Shown: in pieces, positions 21,540 through 31,945 of the stretch
Position numbering within the stretch: the first letter of the stretch is position 1
Layout of the letters: each line of letters opens with the position of its first letter
DNA from: Bicyclus anynana
Lineage: Eukaryota > Arthropoda > Insecta > Lepidoptera > Nymphalidae
Assembly (NCBI RefSeq): GCF_947172395.1
Contig: NC_069095.1
Location: forward strand, 15,908,271-15,972,270
DNA length: 64,000 nt
Direction: 5' to 3'
Notes under the pieces: generated by a model
What the model was told of the DNA's origin: nothing
What the model saw: only the letters and a program-made list of their open reading frames with translations
Databases searched by the model: none
Made by a program: the position numbers and the translations under genes

Positions 21540-21716
21540 TTTTTCGTCACTTCGCTCGCTTTATATGTCACCTTCGGTTGACATGTGGTCACTCGCGGGT
21601 TACATGCAGTCACTCGCGGATGACATGCAGTCACCAAAAAGTCACCATAATTTCGCGTCCGAATTAAGAAAAATTGGTGTCAAACACGACTGCACTCTTC
21701 TGCGGTTGGCGCGCGG
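21540..21716 (-). promoter_or_regulatory. LINE 5' leader with short tandem repeats
   Basis: The leader between the putative 5' end and ORF1 contains about three 20-bp imperfect tandem units built on ACATGCAGTCACTCGCGG (plus-strand reading, about 21580-21634). Repeated 5' leaders often carry internal promoters in LINEs. No specific promoter element was identified. Confidence 0.5.
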
Positions 21717-22134
21717 TTAATAATGCAAAAACTATAATTTAGAAGAAAGAAGAATTAACTAATTGTCTATAACATTCAACATTTATAAACGTATTTAACT
21801 CTTAAAATGTATAATTTTTTGAAGTTTTAAATTATGTGAATTAGCCTTTATGTAAGTATCATGACAATAACTGTTAACGAGTTACATGACTTTCGATTTT
21901 TAAATTTAATTTAAATCTCTATCTACTTATGTGGTAACTTCGTTCAACTGGTTATAGATTTGTTTTTTATTTAGTTTTGTGTAAACCAATCAGAAGAGTG
22001 AGTGAAACGTATCTACGAGTGTAATAAAGCGAGTGATCTTTAGTTACACACTATTTGTCGCCCTCGTGTCTATTCATGAAATGCGTTTTGCATTAAGTGC
22101 GTAAGTTGTGGGAAAATTAAGAATTGATAATCAA

Positions 22135-22315
22135 CAAGCCGACGCCACTCAGTTTCACCCGCTGTTCCCGTGGAAATATGGGTATAAAATATAGACTTTA
22201 ACACTCCCAAATAATGTAGCTTTCCATTGTTAAAACATTTTTTAAAATCGGTTCAGTAGATCCAGAGATTACTCCCTATAACCTCACAAACTTTATCTAT
22301 TTATAATATTAGTAC
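22135..22315 (-). mobile_element. Helitron-like element (family 2 relative)
   Basis: From GCCGACGCCACTCAGTTTCA to TTATAATATTAGTA; the core block AAAATCGGTTCAGTAGATCC is conserved. It ends directly at the SINE A head. Confidence 0.65.
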
Positions 22316-22316
22316 A

Positions 22317-22592
22317 GCCGTGATAGTCCGGTGGATATGACCTCTGACTTTGATTGGGAGGGCTTAGGTTTGAATCCGGTCCAGGGCATGCATGTTATGT
22401 GCATTTCAGGAAATTAAATACCACGTGTCTCAAACGGTGAAGGAAAAACATCGTGAGGAAACCTACACATGAGAATTTTCTACATTACTCTACGTGTGTG
22501 AAGTCTACCAATACGCATAGCGTGGTGGACTAACCCCTCTCATTCATTCCATACTGAGAGGAGTCATCTGCTCAACAGTGATTATCGTAAGA
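22317..22592 (+). mobile_element. SINE A, diverged full-length copy
   Basis: Head AGCCGTGATAGTCCGGTGG, box B GGTTTGAATCC, then the body. The 3' end decays after CTCAACAGTGATTATCG with no clear TGA tail. Confidence 0.8.
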
Positions 22593-22629
22593 TCTAAATT
22601 ATAACTTTCAATCCATACGAACTTAGTTA

Positions 22630-22818
22630 AAACTACTAATCTTTACTAATATTATAAATACATAAAATTGTGAGGTTAAAGGGAATAATCTCTGGATCTA
22701 TTAAAATGAAAAAAATACTTATAGAAAGCTACGTTATTTGTGAGTATCATAGGCTATATTTAATCCCCATAATCCCACAGGAATGGAAACTACGCCAGTG
22801 AAACCGTGGGAGGTCTGC
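22630..22818 (+). mobile_element. Helitron-like element (family 2 relative)
   Basis: ACTAATATTATAAATACATA to GGAGGTCTGCTAG followed by T, with CATAGGCTATATTTAATCCC inside. Opposite orientation to 22135-22315, with SINE A between them. Confidence 0.65.
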
Positions 22819-23689
22819 TAGTATTGCAATTAACATGTAACACGTACATTGTTCTAAAAAATAGCGTTGTGAAAGAATTCTCACGACTATCGATCTTATT
22901 CGCTGAACATTAGATTTATCGATAACTCTCAACGATAGTTTTAATGACATTCAGAACCATTAACTGTCAGTAGATTAAATAGTCCACATAACTTTACGTG
23001 CATAAACATGTGTTTTTGTTATTTTAGCTTTATAAGTATTAGCTATTGTCATCTTTATTTTACTCGTACATATACCTGGGAACACTTTATTTTCTATTTG
23101 AAAAGTTAGTTTGTTTTCTTTCTGAAAGAGATACATTTTATACAGAAAAGCACTTACCTGTTATCTATTCTTATAGCAAGTCATTTTCTATGCGTTATTT
23201 AATTATTAGCTCCACTAGTACCTGTTATGAGTGGTTAACTTTGTACGTTAATAAAATCTGTAACACTTTTTATTTTGTACAATAAAAAACACAATATAAT
23301 ACAATGTAACAAGAAAAATATAAATATTAATATAAGTTCAAAATATCAATTAACCAGTTTACAAGTAGGTATATGAGTACCTACTATTTAAGTGTTATTA
23401 AAAAAAAATACTAATCTGTTAAAAAAAATCAGCTCGAATTGTTAGGTATTTATAACAAAATAAATAAAATGCATTAGTTCAGCAGGTACTTATATCTAGT
23501 AAAATTAACTTGCGATATGTTCTTCTGTCAACGTTACGCAAATATTTTATGGATACTCAGTAAGTACAATACACGGTTGCTCGACTAATTAAAGCATGAA
23601 AGCGGACTCGTAACAAACAGACATACTCACGTTCCCATTTATACGTAATATTAGTTTATATTTAGTGTAATGTCGCCATTAATTCACGC
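22819..23689. other. AT-rich sequence, nothing recognised
   Basis: Chance reading frames only (for example 23046-23285, with no domain). Confidence 0.4.
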
Positions 23690-23966
23690 AAGCGTTGCCA
23701 GACGTCCTGATTTATAAATCAAAATTAAAATCCCGCTTTTCGGGAATAAATTGACTGTTATTCCCAAAAAGCTGGTATTTTAAATATTTAATTTCATATT
23801 TAAAGATATGGTAACTCTGATTTTAAATATCATACTTTTATTAAAATAAGTCACATAAACATAATTTGAATTCAAAAAGATAAATATTCAAAACGAAAGA
23901 ATCCCGCCTTTTTAACTCAAAAAGTTCCTAAATCCCGACTTGGCAAAAAAAAATCTGGCAACGCTG
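23690..23966. mobile_element. hAT-type MITE, 277 bp
   Basis: Terminal inverted repeats AGCGTTGCCAGA (left) and TCTGGCAACGCTG (right). ATTCACGC (23682-23689) and ATTCATGC (23967-23974) form an 8-bp target duplication with one mismatch, the hAT hallmark. No transposase. Confidence 0.75.
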
Positions 23967-24164
23967 ATTCATGCCCTAACTTTCAGCTGCACTGGACTAC
24001 GCACTAAAAAGGAATGCGTAAATAAAAACGACTCTGTTTATATCGATAACTTACAGTTTTTGCCATTACTCCATCACTACTTTATGCGTCCTTTGGGACG
24101 CCAATTAGTACTAATGAAGAATTGTTATTGGATTTTATACAAGTCCTAGTATTTATTATTTTAG

Positions 24165-24330
24165 TTACTCAATAGCTCACAGGTAAAAGTGCCGGACTCA
24201 TCACCGAGAGGTCGTGGTTGGATCCCCGCCCGTTGCACTATTGTCGCACCTTCTCTTAACGCTGTCTTTTCCGACTAGTTTTCATCGGAGAGGAACGGGA
24301 ATATCGGTCATATTTAAAAGATATGTCAAA
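24165..24330 (+). mobile_element. tRNA-derived SINE (family H)
   Basis: Box A-like ATAGCTCACAGGTAAAAGTG and box B-like GTGGTTGGATCCCC are followed by CACTATTGTCGCACC and GGAGAGGAACGGGAATATCG. The body after the head argues for a SINE, not a tRNA gene. No clear tail. Confidence 0.6.
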
Positions 24331-25440
24331 TATTCTTCATGAAATACTATAATAATAAGTTTTAAGAATAAATACGACTAATCTCCGGCCGGGCCGGCCC
24401 GTCCATACGACGAAAAGAGTCGCTCCAGGCGCCAAATCCTAGAGAACACTTAAATGGTAAAGAAAAATAAAATAAATTTCTTTTTTTTTAATTGTCTATA
24501 TTTTACAAGAGAAGAGACCAACGAGACACGCGCGAATAGAGTGCACGGGTGCCATCGCTTGGCTATCCGGTGTCTGGGAGTATGATATTAAAAGTTATCA
24601 ATATTACATTGGATATAAAATATACAAAATCAGGCGCAGTACTGTAGACGTTACTGCCCCTGATTTTCTATTGGTCACTCCAGATTATGTTCGACATCTT
24701 CGCGTTCCATATTTACTTTACACTCATAATTCGGTAGGTATTATTAGGAGCAAACAGGAAAGGCGCCATAATTGGATCTCGCTCCATTTTAAAATTTACT
24801 TCGGTCCGGTGCTGCTAGCAAAGACACTAGTCGCGTGTCCAAATCGTATCAATGTACTTCGAAGTTCAGATGCCGAGCAGCCATTGAGAGATATTTACAC
24901 TAGGAAAGACATTCATAGTTATGTTTTAGGGAATAACGAATAAAAGAACAAACCATAGACACCGAATACCAGTAGAGCACGGGACGCTATCCGATGGCAG
25001 ATTAGCGCGCGCCCGCCCGGCCACAATTAAAGCGCTTATCAGGCTAGCACTTCAGATAGCGCGCGGCGAGAATAGAAATAGCGCGCGCCGGTACCTCAGA
25101 AAGCGCGCGTCGGTACCTCAGAATCTCAGCGCGCAAAGGTGCCGAAAGATAGCGTCTGATTAGATGCGTGCAATTTATGCGCGCGCCGCGTCTATCGAGC
25201 GCTATAAATTAGAAATTCGTTAGATACAGACGCGCTGGCCAATTATTGCGGCAATTGTTATTGGTTATGCGATTCGTTGATACGGAAATGTTTGCTTGGA
25301 GAAGTGGAATTGTTATTGTAATAACCTCTAGTGTGTATATTCACAGACACTGTATTAACGTGGGATTTTTGCATAAGGCAGACATGGGATAGTTAACATT
25401 TTTAAAAAAAATCTAAATATTTATAAAATTCAAAGGTGAC
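24331..25440. other. Unassigned, with a GC-rich stretch at 24965-25210
   Basis: A 90-codon frame (24671-24943) has no recognised domain. The GC-rich part is dense in GCGCGC and contains a two-unit tandem of about 22 bp (AGCGCGCGYCGGTACCTCAG, near 25081-25123). Function unknown. Confidence 0.35.
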
Positions 25441-25545
25441 AAATCAAATCAAATCAAATCAAAATTTATTTATTGCGAATTCAGGTTACAGTCAGATCTT
25501 ATTGAAATAAACACCAAATTCCGCCTTACAGCTTGCAATATCATT
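25441..25545 (-). mobile_element. LINE 3' UTR fragment with (TTTGA)n tail
   Basis: On the minus strand, sequence ending AATAAATTTTGATTTGATTT and about four more units. A simple-repeat tail of this kind marks a CR1/L2-like LINE 3' end. Confidence 0.55.
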
Positions 25546-25549
25546 ATAA

Positions 25550-25873
25550 AAAAATTTTAATAAAAAAATTCAACCGACTTCCAACTCAAAAATTAGCCTA
25601 AACTAAAAAGCAAAAAATAACATCTTACCTATGTGCTACCTTCTGATCAGTTTGAAGGCGGTGCCGAGCCAGTGATGTTTTAATTTAAGCCGTTTAAATT
25701 ACAAAATTTCTGTGGTTCTTTCAGAAACGGCTTTAATTAAAACATGACACTGGATTGGCACCGCCTTCAAACTGATCAGAAGGTAGCACATAGGTAAGAT
25801 GTTATTTTTTGCTTTTTAGTTTAGGCTAATTTTTGAGTTGGAAGTCGGTTGAATTTTTTTATTAAAATTTTTA
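25550..25873. repeat. Near-perfect long hairpin, about 147-bp arms
   Basis: The left arm (about 25550-25695) and right arm (about 25725-25873) are almost identical inverted copies with a loop of about 29 bases. The arms include AACCGACTTCCAACTC near the outside and TGATCAGTTTGAAGGCGGTG inside. The high identity means recent formation. A diverged relative of one arm lies at about 31297-31400. Confidence 0.85.
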
Positions 25874-26712
25874 TTTTTTAATTTTTAGTGTTAGCACACC
25901 TACTGAGTGTAACCAAAACTGATACTAATAACCTTCGAGAAGTTCTCTTCATTGTCTTTCGTCTTCAATACCAGACCCTTAATTCAGTCACAACCCATCT
26001 AGGTGGAAAGTGAGAACTTTCCACCAAATATACAATACAAATACAAATTCATACAAATCAATACAAATTCATAAAGTCCCTACAAAGGTAGCTACTGTGA
26101 ACCGTCGAGGAGTTCCCTTAACTCTCCTTCATCTTCGTCACCACACCCCTAATACAGTCACAACCCATCTAGGTGGAAAGTTCTCATCAATACAAATTTA
26201 TCAAGTCCAAACACAAGGTAGCTACTGGGAACCGTTAAGGAGTTCTCTTAACTGTCGTTCGTCTTCATCATCAGACCCTCAATACGGTCACAACCCATCT
26301 AGGTGGAAAGTTCTCATCAATACAAATAAATCTAGCCCAAACAAAAGGTACCTGCTGTAAATCGTTGACGAGTTCCATCGTCTGTTTTTCGGCTTCATCA
26401 TCAGACCAACTCCAGACCTTCATAAAATTGTAGTGGTTTAAGATACCTTATGGAAACATTAACAAACGCACTAGCCGTCCCTACAATTTTCGAAAGTTCT
26501 CCTCGATTTCTCCAAGATGCCATCATCAGATCCTGACATGAAAAAAATGGGACCACCCTGTAGTTAAACCCTTCAAAACAAAAAAAGAATTTTCAAAATC
26601 GGTCTACAAATGACGGAATTATCGCTGGACATACATAAAAAAAAAAAAAAAAAAAAAAAAACATACATACAGCCGAACGTAGAACCTCCTCCTTTTTGGA
26701 AGTCGGTTAATA
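25571..26712. mobile_element. Putative 1.1-kb element with AACCGACTTCC ends (family E)
   Basis: AACCGACTTCCAA at 25572 and its inverse TTGGAAGTCGGTT at about 26697 bracket the hairpin, a minisatellite, and a 3' block (GTCATTTGTAGACCGATTTT complement, then a long A run near 26637-26661). The outer motif with CCTCCTCC(T)n occurs alone at 723, 5709, 15598 and 48043, so the terminus is mobile. No transposase; superfamily unknown. Confidence 0.45.
25905..26540. repeat. Minisatellite, period about 130 bp
   Basis: CAACCCATCTAGGTGGAAAG recurs at 25991, 26161 and 26291; further degenerate units continue to about 26540, recognisable by TTCRTCATCAGACC and GAGTTCYCTTAACTGTC. The first spacing is 170 bp because of an extra ATACAAAT-rich stretch. 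The open frame at 26010-26360 follows from the repeat and is not a gene. Confidence 0.8.
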
Positions 26713-26737
26713 AAATAGTGGATGAAACTTTGTAAAG

Positions 26738-26850
26738 TTTACGGCGATTTGGCTGAAATTTGGAATGAATCCATGGTTCCATCCTAATCCATGGTTCCCG
26801 CGGGATTTGTGAAAAGCTTAATTCCACGCGGACAAAATCGCGGGCTAGTA
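26738..26850 (+). mobile_element. Helitron-like 3' fragment (family 1)
   Basis: GCGATTTGGCTGAAATTTGG, CCATGGTTCCCGCGGG and a final CGCGGGCTAG followed by T. Confidence 0.65.
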
Positions 26851-26926
26851 TAACTAAACAAAGTAAGTACCGACCTAAATATTTTGCATGATATATGTGA
26901 TATAGTAATCTGTTGTTATCAACAAA

Positions 26927-27254
26927 TCATCATTAGCTGTCTATTTTAAAGACCCACTAGAGAGCTAAGCCTCCCTCCTTACAGGAGTGGGGATATAGAG
27001 CTTAGACGCACCACGCTGCTTCCAATGCTGATTGACGGGCAGATGACAATAATATTCAACTTTTCACGATCACGATCAGATGTTAATGATAATAATACGC
27101 TAGGCATACAACCAATTTCCCAACTGAGAATGTTTACTGAAAATTTATTACAAGAACAGAAATCTCAGTATTTTATAGACCGGCCCAGGACTCAAACCTT
27201 GGCCTATGATCTCTACCGAAGCCACTTAGACTAACCACTGGGCCAATGAGGCGA
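26927..27254 (-). mobile_element. SINE D, full length
   Basis: Reference SINE D. On the minus strand: tRNA-like head CCTCATTGGCCCAGTGGTTA and box B GGTTTGAGTCC, a middle with ATTATCATTAACATCTGATC, a 3' module with TCAGCATTGGAAGCAGCGTG, and the end AGCTAATGATGA. The tail resembles RTE and SINE A tails. Confidence 0.85.
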
Positions 27255-27356
27255 TTCAAGAACATTCATAATCTTGGGTAGAAAATACTACTACGAGTAC
27301 TATCTTGTAACTGCTATGGAACTTCTAATATTACATACACAGTATAAGCGCAGAGT

Positions 27357-27834
27357 AAAGCTACTGTTACACATACTCATTTCAAGCACGAAAGCATGCT
27401 ACTATTGAGCAGTTGCTACTTATTAGAATGTATATCGCAACATTGCTAATAATGAGCATGCTTATTTTTAGCTTGCGCAAGAATCAACAGTCTTGCGATA
27501 TATGAGCATGCTACTTGCTGCGCGGGTGGAAGGGGGCGTGCTTTTAGCGCGTCTGTACAGGTTTGCTTATTAAGTGTGCTAGTCGATCAGCATTGCTATT
27601 CTGTATTCTCTTCACCGTCATCTCTGCCTAACACGATACTATAGACAGAGAGCGATAGATACAAATTAGCATGTGTAATTGGAATGTTTGCTTTGAGCAT
27701 GCTTATTCAGGAGCATACTTAAAACTAGCATGCTTATTGTTAGCAAATGTAAACTGATGATAAGCATGCTCGTATGGAGGATACCTAATAACGTTTTTAA
27801 TATGCTGTTTTAGAGCATGTGTAACAGTACCTTT
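27357..27834. mobile_element. Inverted-repeat element rich in GAGCATGC
   Basis: The 22-bp terminal inverted repeats match at 20 positions (AAAGCTACTGTTACACATAC at 27357; its complement ends at 27834). Inside, GAGCATGC or AGCATGCT variants recur about eight times (near 27385, 27444, 27502, 27688, 27706, 27719, 27764, 27813). No reading frame of note; flanks share only AGT. Confidence 0.6.
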
Positions 27835-28266
27835 AGTGCTTCCGAAAGAAATTATGCATACGCGATAGTAGCGTAAAATAGTGATGTACGTTACATGATT
27901 TAGCATGTCGATATCGATTACTTCGTCGATAAATAACTACCACCTAACGAAGCGGCGTACGCGAAGCTTTAATCAGGGATTCGATTACATTCCGTGGTAT
28001 AGAGTTTCCCAAACTTTTTTCGTTAGTTTTACTAAATCCTCTTTCTATCAAAATTATCCAAAAAGTAATTTTTATGATATTTATTCACCTGTGAGTATAG
28101 TCTCGATAATGAAACTAAAAATCATATTCCATACAGCAGTAGTATCAATAAATGTGTGTAACTGTAAACAGTTATTCAATTCATATACACGACTATCAAA
28201 ATATCAAACAGAGTTAATATTAACAATACGACTTTGTATATTTATGATTTTTAAATAAGCGAGCTA

Positions 28267-28645
28267 TCCTACTAATATTATAAACCCGAAAGTTTGTATG
28301 GATGTTTGGACATTTGTTACTCTTTAACGCCGCTACTACTGAAGCGATTTGGCTGAAATTTGGAATGGAAATAGATTTTACTCTGGATTGACACATATGC
28401 TACTTTTTATCCCGAAAAAATTCATGGTTTCCGAGATTTGCGAAAACTGATGATTTTGATGATATGAATGTTTGTTACTCTTTCACGCCTCGACTACTGA
28501 ACTGAATTAGTTGAAATTTGGTATTAAGATATATAATAGCCTGGATTAACACATAGGCTACTTTTTATCCCGGAAAAATCCATGGTTCCCGAGGGATTTG
28601 TAAAAGACTAAATTCCACGCGGACGAAGTCGCGGGCGTCCGCTAG
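28267..28645 (+). mobile_element. Helitron-like element, full length, dimeric (family 1)
   Basis: Begins TCCTACTAATATTATAAAC and ends GTCGCGGGCGTCCGCTAG; the flanks are A (28266) and T (28646), the A^T insertion site of Helitrons. The central module (GTTACTCTTT..CGCC..ACTACTGAA .. GGCTACTTTTTATCCC) occurs twice, joined by GATGATTTTGATGATATGAA. The same junction is in the copy at 57967-58336. Confidence 0.85.
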
Positions 28646-28803
28646 TTTCTAAATATACTTTCTACGAACGTTATCTATGTGTACTTTATTTACATTTGTA
28701 AAAACTTTTTGTAGTAATTTAATTGACGGACGAAGCAGATGACCCACCTTGAGCATGAAACATGGTTGCACTTCCGTCTACCACAGAAAGCGCGACTAAT
28801 TTT

Positions 28804-29104
28804 CGTCGTCATCAACCCATATTCGGCTCACTGCTGAACTCGAGTCTCCTCTCAGACTGAGAGGGGTTAGGCCACGCTGGCCTAATGCGGATTGGCAGAC
28901 TTCACACACGCAGATAATTAAGATAATTCTCTGGTAGGCAGGTTTCCTCACGATGTTTTCCTTCACCGATTGAGACACGTGCATTTTAATTTCTTAAAAT
29001 GCACACAACTGAAAAGTTGGAGGTGTATGCCCCGGACCGGATTCGAACCCACACCCTCCGAAATCGGAGGCAGAGGTCATATCCACTGGGCTATCACTGC
29101 TCAC
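28804..29104 (-). mobile_element. SINE A with perfect 11-bp target duplication
   Basis: CGACTAATTTT at 28793-28803 and 29105-29115 brackets a well-preserved SINE A. A 13-bp stretch is missing between GGTTAGGCCA and CGCTGG compared with other copies. Confidence 0.9.
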
Positions 29105-29231
29105 CGACTAATTTTAACCAGGTTATATTACTTCATTTGTATCTATAACAATATCATTCCTTCTGATGGAGATATAACAATATCCCTCCTTTTGATCGTG
29201 TTGGTCACGATCTGCATGATGTCATATACAT

Positions 29232-29300
29232 GTTGACCAATACACGATCAGTTTTATCGGATGTCCTACCGTTGGCGCTGCAGGCACGTGGGCTTATTGG
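29232..29300 (-). mobile_element. Fragment of the hairpin element family
   Basis: The complement of ACTGATCGTGTATTGGTC followed by a CTGCAGGCACGTG-like block matches the 60.3-kb copy. Confidence 0.5.
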
Positions 29301-30526
29301 ATGGTGAGTGGCTAGCATAAACTTGACATTTCATTCTAAAAACAAATATACTTAGTTGCTTAAAAACACAGACGTTTTTTTCAATTTGAGAACCACTGAC
29401 TCGTATTAATGGCTTTTATAAACAAGTTACAAATATTGATTATTTCTGGCAACATTGCTTACTTACCTGTGGCGCAGGGATTTCGCTTACCTGCAATGAA
29501 AAAACTTCGCTTTAACACGCAAATTTGCATCTCGATGACAGATTTACATATTGCTTCTATAGTCCAAGAGCTAGTGAACCAAGTCAAACTTGAGGTTTTT
29601 AAATTACTTGTATATTGTATGTTGTCAAATACACGAATTTAAATTTGTTATTGGTTATATTTGATTTGTTTTCCTTAAGTAACTTTTCTAGCAGTTCCTA
29701 AAGATCAAGTAAAATGTAACAGTTAATTATGAGCTCATATAATTATCTCTTCCTAAGGATTTTTTTTTTCTAGATGTAAGGTCCTCTAAAATGACAATCT
29801 TATAAAACTAAAATGTGTGTATATTAATGTTTTAACATTATACATGTATTGAATAATCATCTCCTACATTGTCTGGACTCTTTTGATAGTTGAAGACTTT
29901 ATTTATTTAGTACTTCTTTAGTTCAAATTCTAGATTTGACAGGTGTAATACTTGTACACACCTCAAAAGTTTTCCTATGGTGAATTTCCTCATGACATCA
30001 CAAACACACAAAATGCCATATGAATAGATTACAACTTTTTGCAACACACAATTGAAGCAGTGCTTTCTTAAAAATAAACTGATGAACTTTACTTTTTCTT
30101 CTTTGAAAAGAAAAGCTTACTAGGTACAATTACAGAAACAACAAAGTCAACTTATAAGCTCTCCCCCCTTTTACCCTCTTTATCTAGTCCATGTTTGTCT
30201 AAGTTTGCAGTGTTTGTCGACGTTGGTAACAGATGATCTTTGTCAGAGTACTAGTAAGTTTGGCAGAGTACAGTTAGAGTTGGCGCTATCGCGACGAGCG
30301 GCACCTTTGATGCTTATGTAAAGTAAACGTGACGCTCATTGCATGGTAATTGCTTTCGTAGTGTTGGGAAACAAGTATCGATAATAAAGTGCCAAATTCC
30401 TTTTTAAATATTATTTCGAAGATATTTGTAAACAATTTTTGTGTACCTATTTAATTTCTTATCAAATAAAACTATTTCATATGAAAATAAATGTATTAAA
30501 TCAAGTGCCAATACCTACATATATAT
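29301..30526. other. Unassigned AT-rich sequence
   Basis: No repeat or gene recognised; a 77-codon frame at 29409-29642 lacks any domain. Confidence 0.4.
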
Positions 30527-30617
30527 ATAAATTTCAGAAAAATCGGTTTAGTAGTTGCGGCGTTAAAGAGTAACAAACATCCAAACAAACATCCATACAA
30601 ACTTTATAATATTATTT
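30527..30617 (-). mobile_element. Helitron-like 5' fragment (family 1)
   Basis: The complement of AATATTATAAAGTTTGTATG and GTTACTCTTTAACGCCGC. Confidence 0.6.
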
Positions 30618-31561
30618 GTCCAAGATTTTTTACAATCGTTACAATCTAGATACGATATTTTTTTCTGGCTCATCTTATGTAATACAATATATTTGTTTGT
30701 TGAACTTATTATACGTAAGTATTTATAATATTTAAGGTTTTTATTAAATAACAATAGAACTAGTATTACGAATATATATTGTATAATTATTATTTATAAT
30801 AAAAACAATAAAAGTTAAAAATCTTTGACTTTATTTCCTTAGTATAAAACAACAAAAACATCTTAATGCCAAAAAAGCAGCAAATACAACTATCGTAAAT
30901 CTTATAGACATTTTTTAATAATAACCGTTAATAAAGCCATCAAGTTATCGACACAGGCGCATCACTAACCCATAATTGCGTATAGTACATTTCGTATTTC
31001 GCCTCAGGGGTTACCGGTAAGTCGTAATTCTGATTTTACTTTTTTTTAAGTCGGTACTTTCTTTTGGGAACGTCTTCGTGAAAGTGCAAGAAATTGATTG
31101 AAAAAAGATTTCGTCGGGCTCGAAGACCCGTTGATTATGTGGGTTCTCTATTTTTCAACGAACGCCAATGTTTTTTGGAAATACTCCATATATCCGTAAA
31201 GGATATTTTTTTAACAGACTTCAGATAAATATACATTATCATTAGGACATTTATATTAGGACATTTATATTATAGCTTTTCAGGGAGTGTTTTTGTGGTT
31301 TGGTTCTTTCAGAAAAAGAACGTTTATAAAATCAAAGAGAAAAAGCTTAACTTAACACGGCAATGGTTTGGTACCACTTTGAAACTGATACATATTTGAG
31401 GTTTTGAAGTTGTTTAAATTATTTTTTATAGTTCTGATTGAACAAGCTGGTGATCCATCCTATGTTAAGTCGAGAAACTGACTTCAAAGAGTTCAACATA
31501 ACTCGATTCGCCCCATCGAACTACTATTCGCCCCTAGGAAGTTAAATATCATCGTTTATCA
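30618..31561. other. Unassigned sequence
   Basis: About 31297-31400 is a diverged copy of one arm of the 25.55-kb hairpin (GGTTCTTTCAGAAA ... CACTTTGAAACTGATA). Otherwise nothing recognised. Confidence 0.4.
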
Positions 31562-31701
31562 TTGTTAGTCTACTTTTACTTTCCTCCTAAGAGAGAATAT
31601 GTAGTTTACACCCACCACGCTTGCGGGGGCGGCGGTTTGCGGGTGGGGTGGGCGGGCTTACGATGATAATGCTATAGATCTTTAACGATCACAATCATAT
31701 G

Positions 31702-31919
31702 TTTTTTTTTATTCTTTACAAGTTAACCCTTGATTACAATCTCACCTGATGGTAACTGATGATGCAATCTAAGATGGAAGCGGGCTAACTTGTTAGGAGG
31801 AGGATGAAAATCCACACCCCTATCGGTTTTTACACGACATCGTACCGGAACGCTAAATCGCTTGGCGGTACGTCTTTGTCGGTAGGTAACTAGCCACGGC
31901 CGAAGCCTCCCACCAGCCA
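31702..31919 (-). mobile_element. SINE B, 5'-truncated, inside SINE D
   Basis: Poly(A) complement at its left and truncation at CCACCAGCC on its right. ATGTT on both sides could be a short target duplication. Confidence 0.85.
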
Positions 31920-31945
31920 AAAATGTTAATGATAATGTCCAAGAC

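Larger units (their letters stand above)
17301..21716 (-). mobile_element. Complete-looking two-ORF LINE (CR1/Rex/Daphne-like)
   Basis: The element holds a 177-bp 5' leader, ORF1, ORF2 overlapping it by 8 bases, a short 3' UTR, and an ATT-rich simple tail (about 17301-17313) rather than long poly(A). Both ORFs are open, so the copy is recent or under little decay. TTAATAAT at 17293-17300 and 21717-21724 may be the target duplication, but it is low-complexity. The endonuclease plus reverse transcriptase layout without RNase H, and the microsatellite tail, fit the CR1/L2/Rex/Daphne group; the exact clade needs a tree. Confidence 0.85.

Noticed and set aside
17293..21724. TTAATAAT as a firm target duplication of the LINE
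   Set aside because: Only 8 bp of A/T and adjacent to an ATT-rich tail, so a chance match is likely.
24671..24943. 90-codon plus-strand gene
   Set aside because: No domain, no repeat partner and no splice or promoter evidence; length is within chance expectation.
26010..26360. 116-codon open frame
   Set aside because: It follows the minisatellite; repeats keep frames open without coding.
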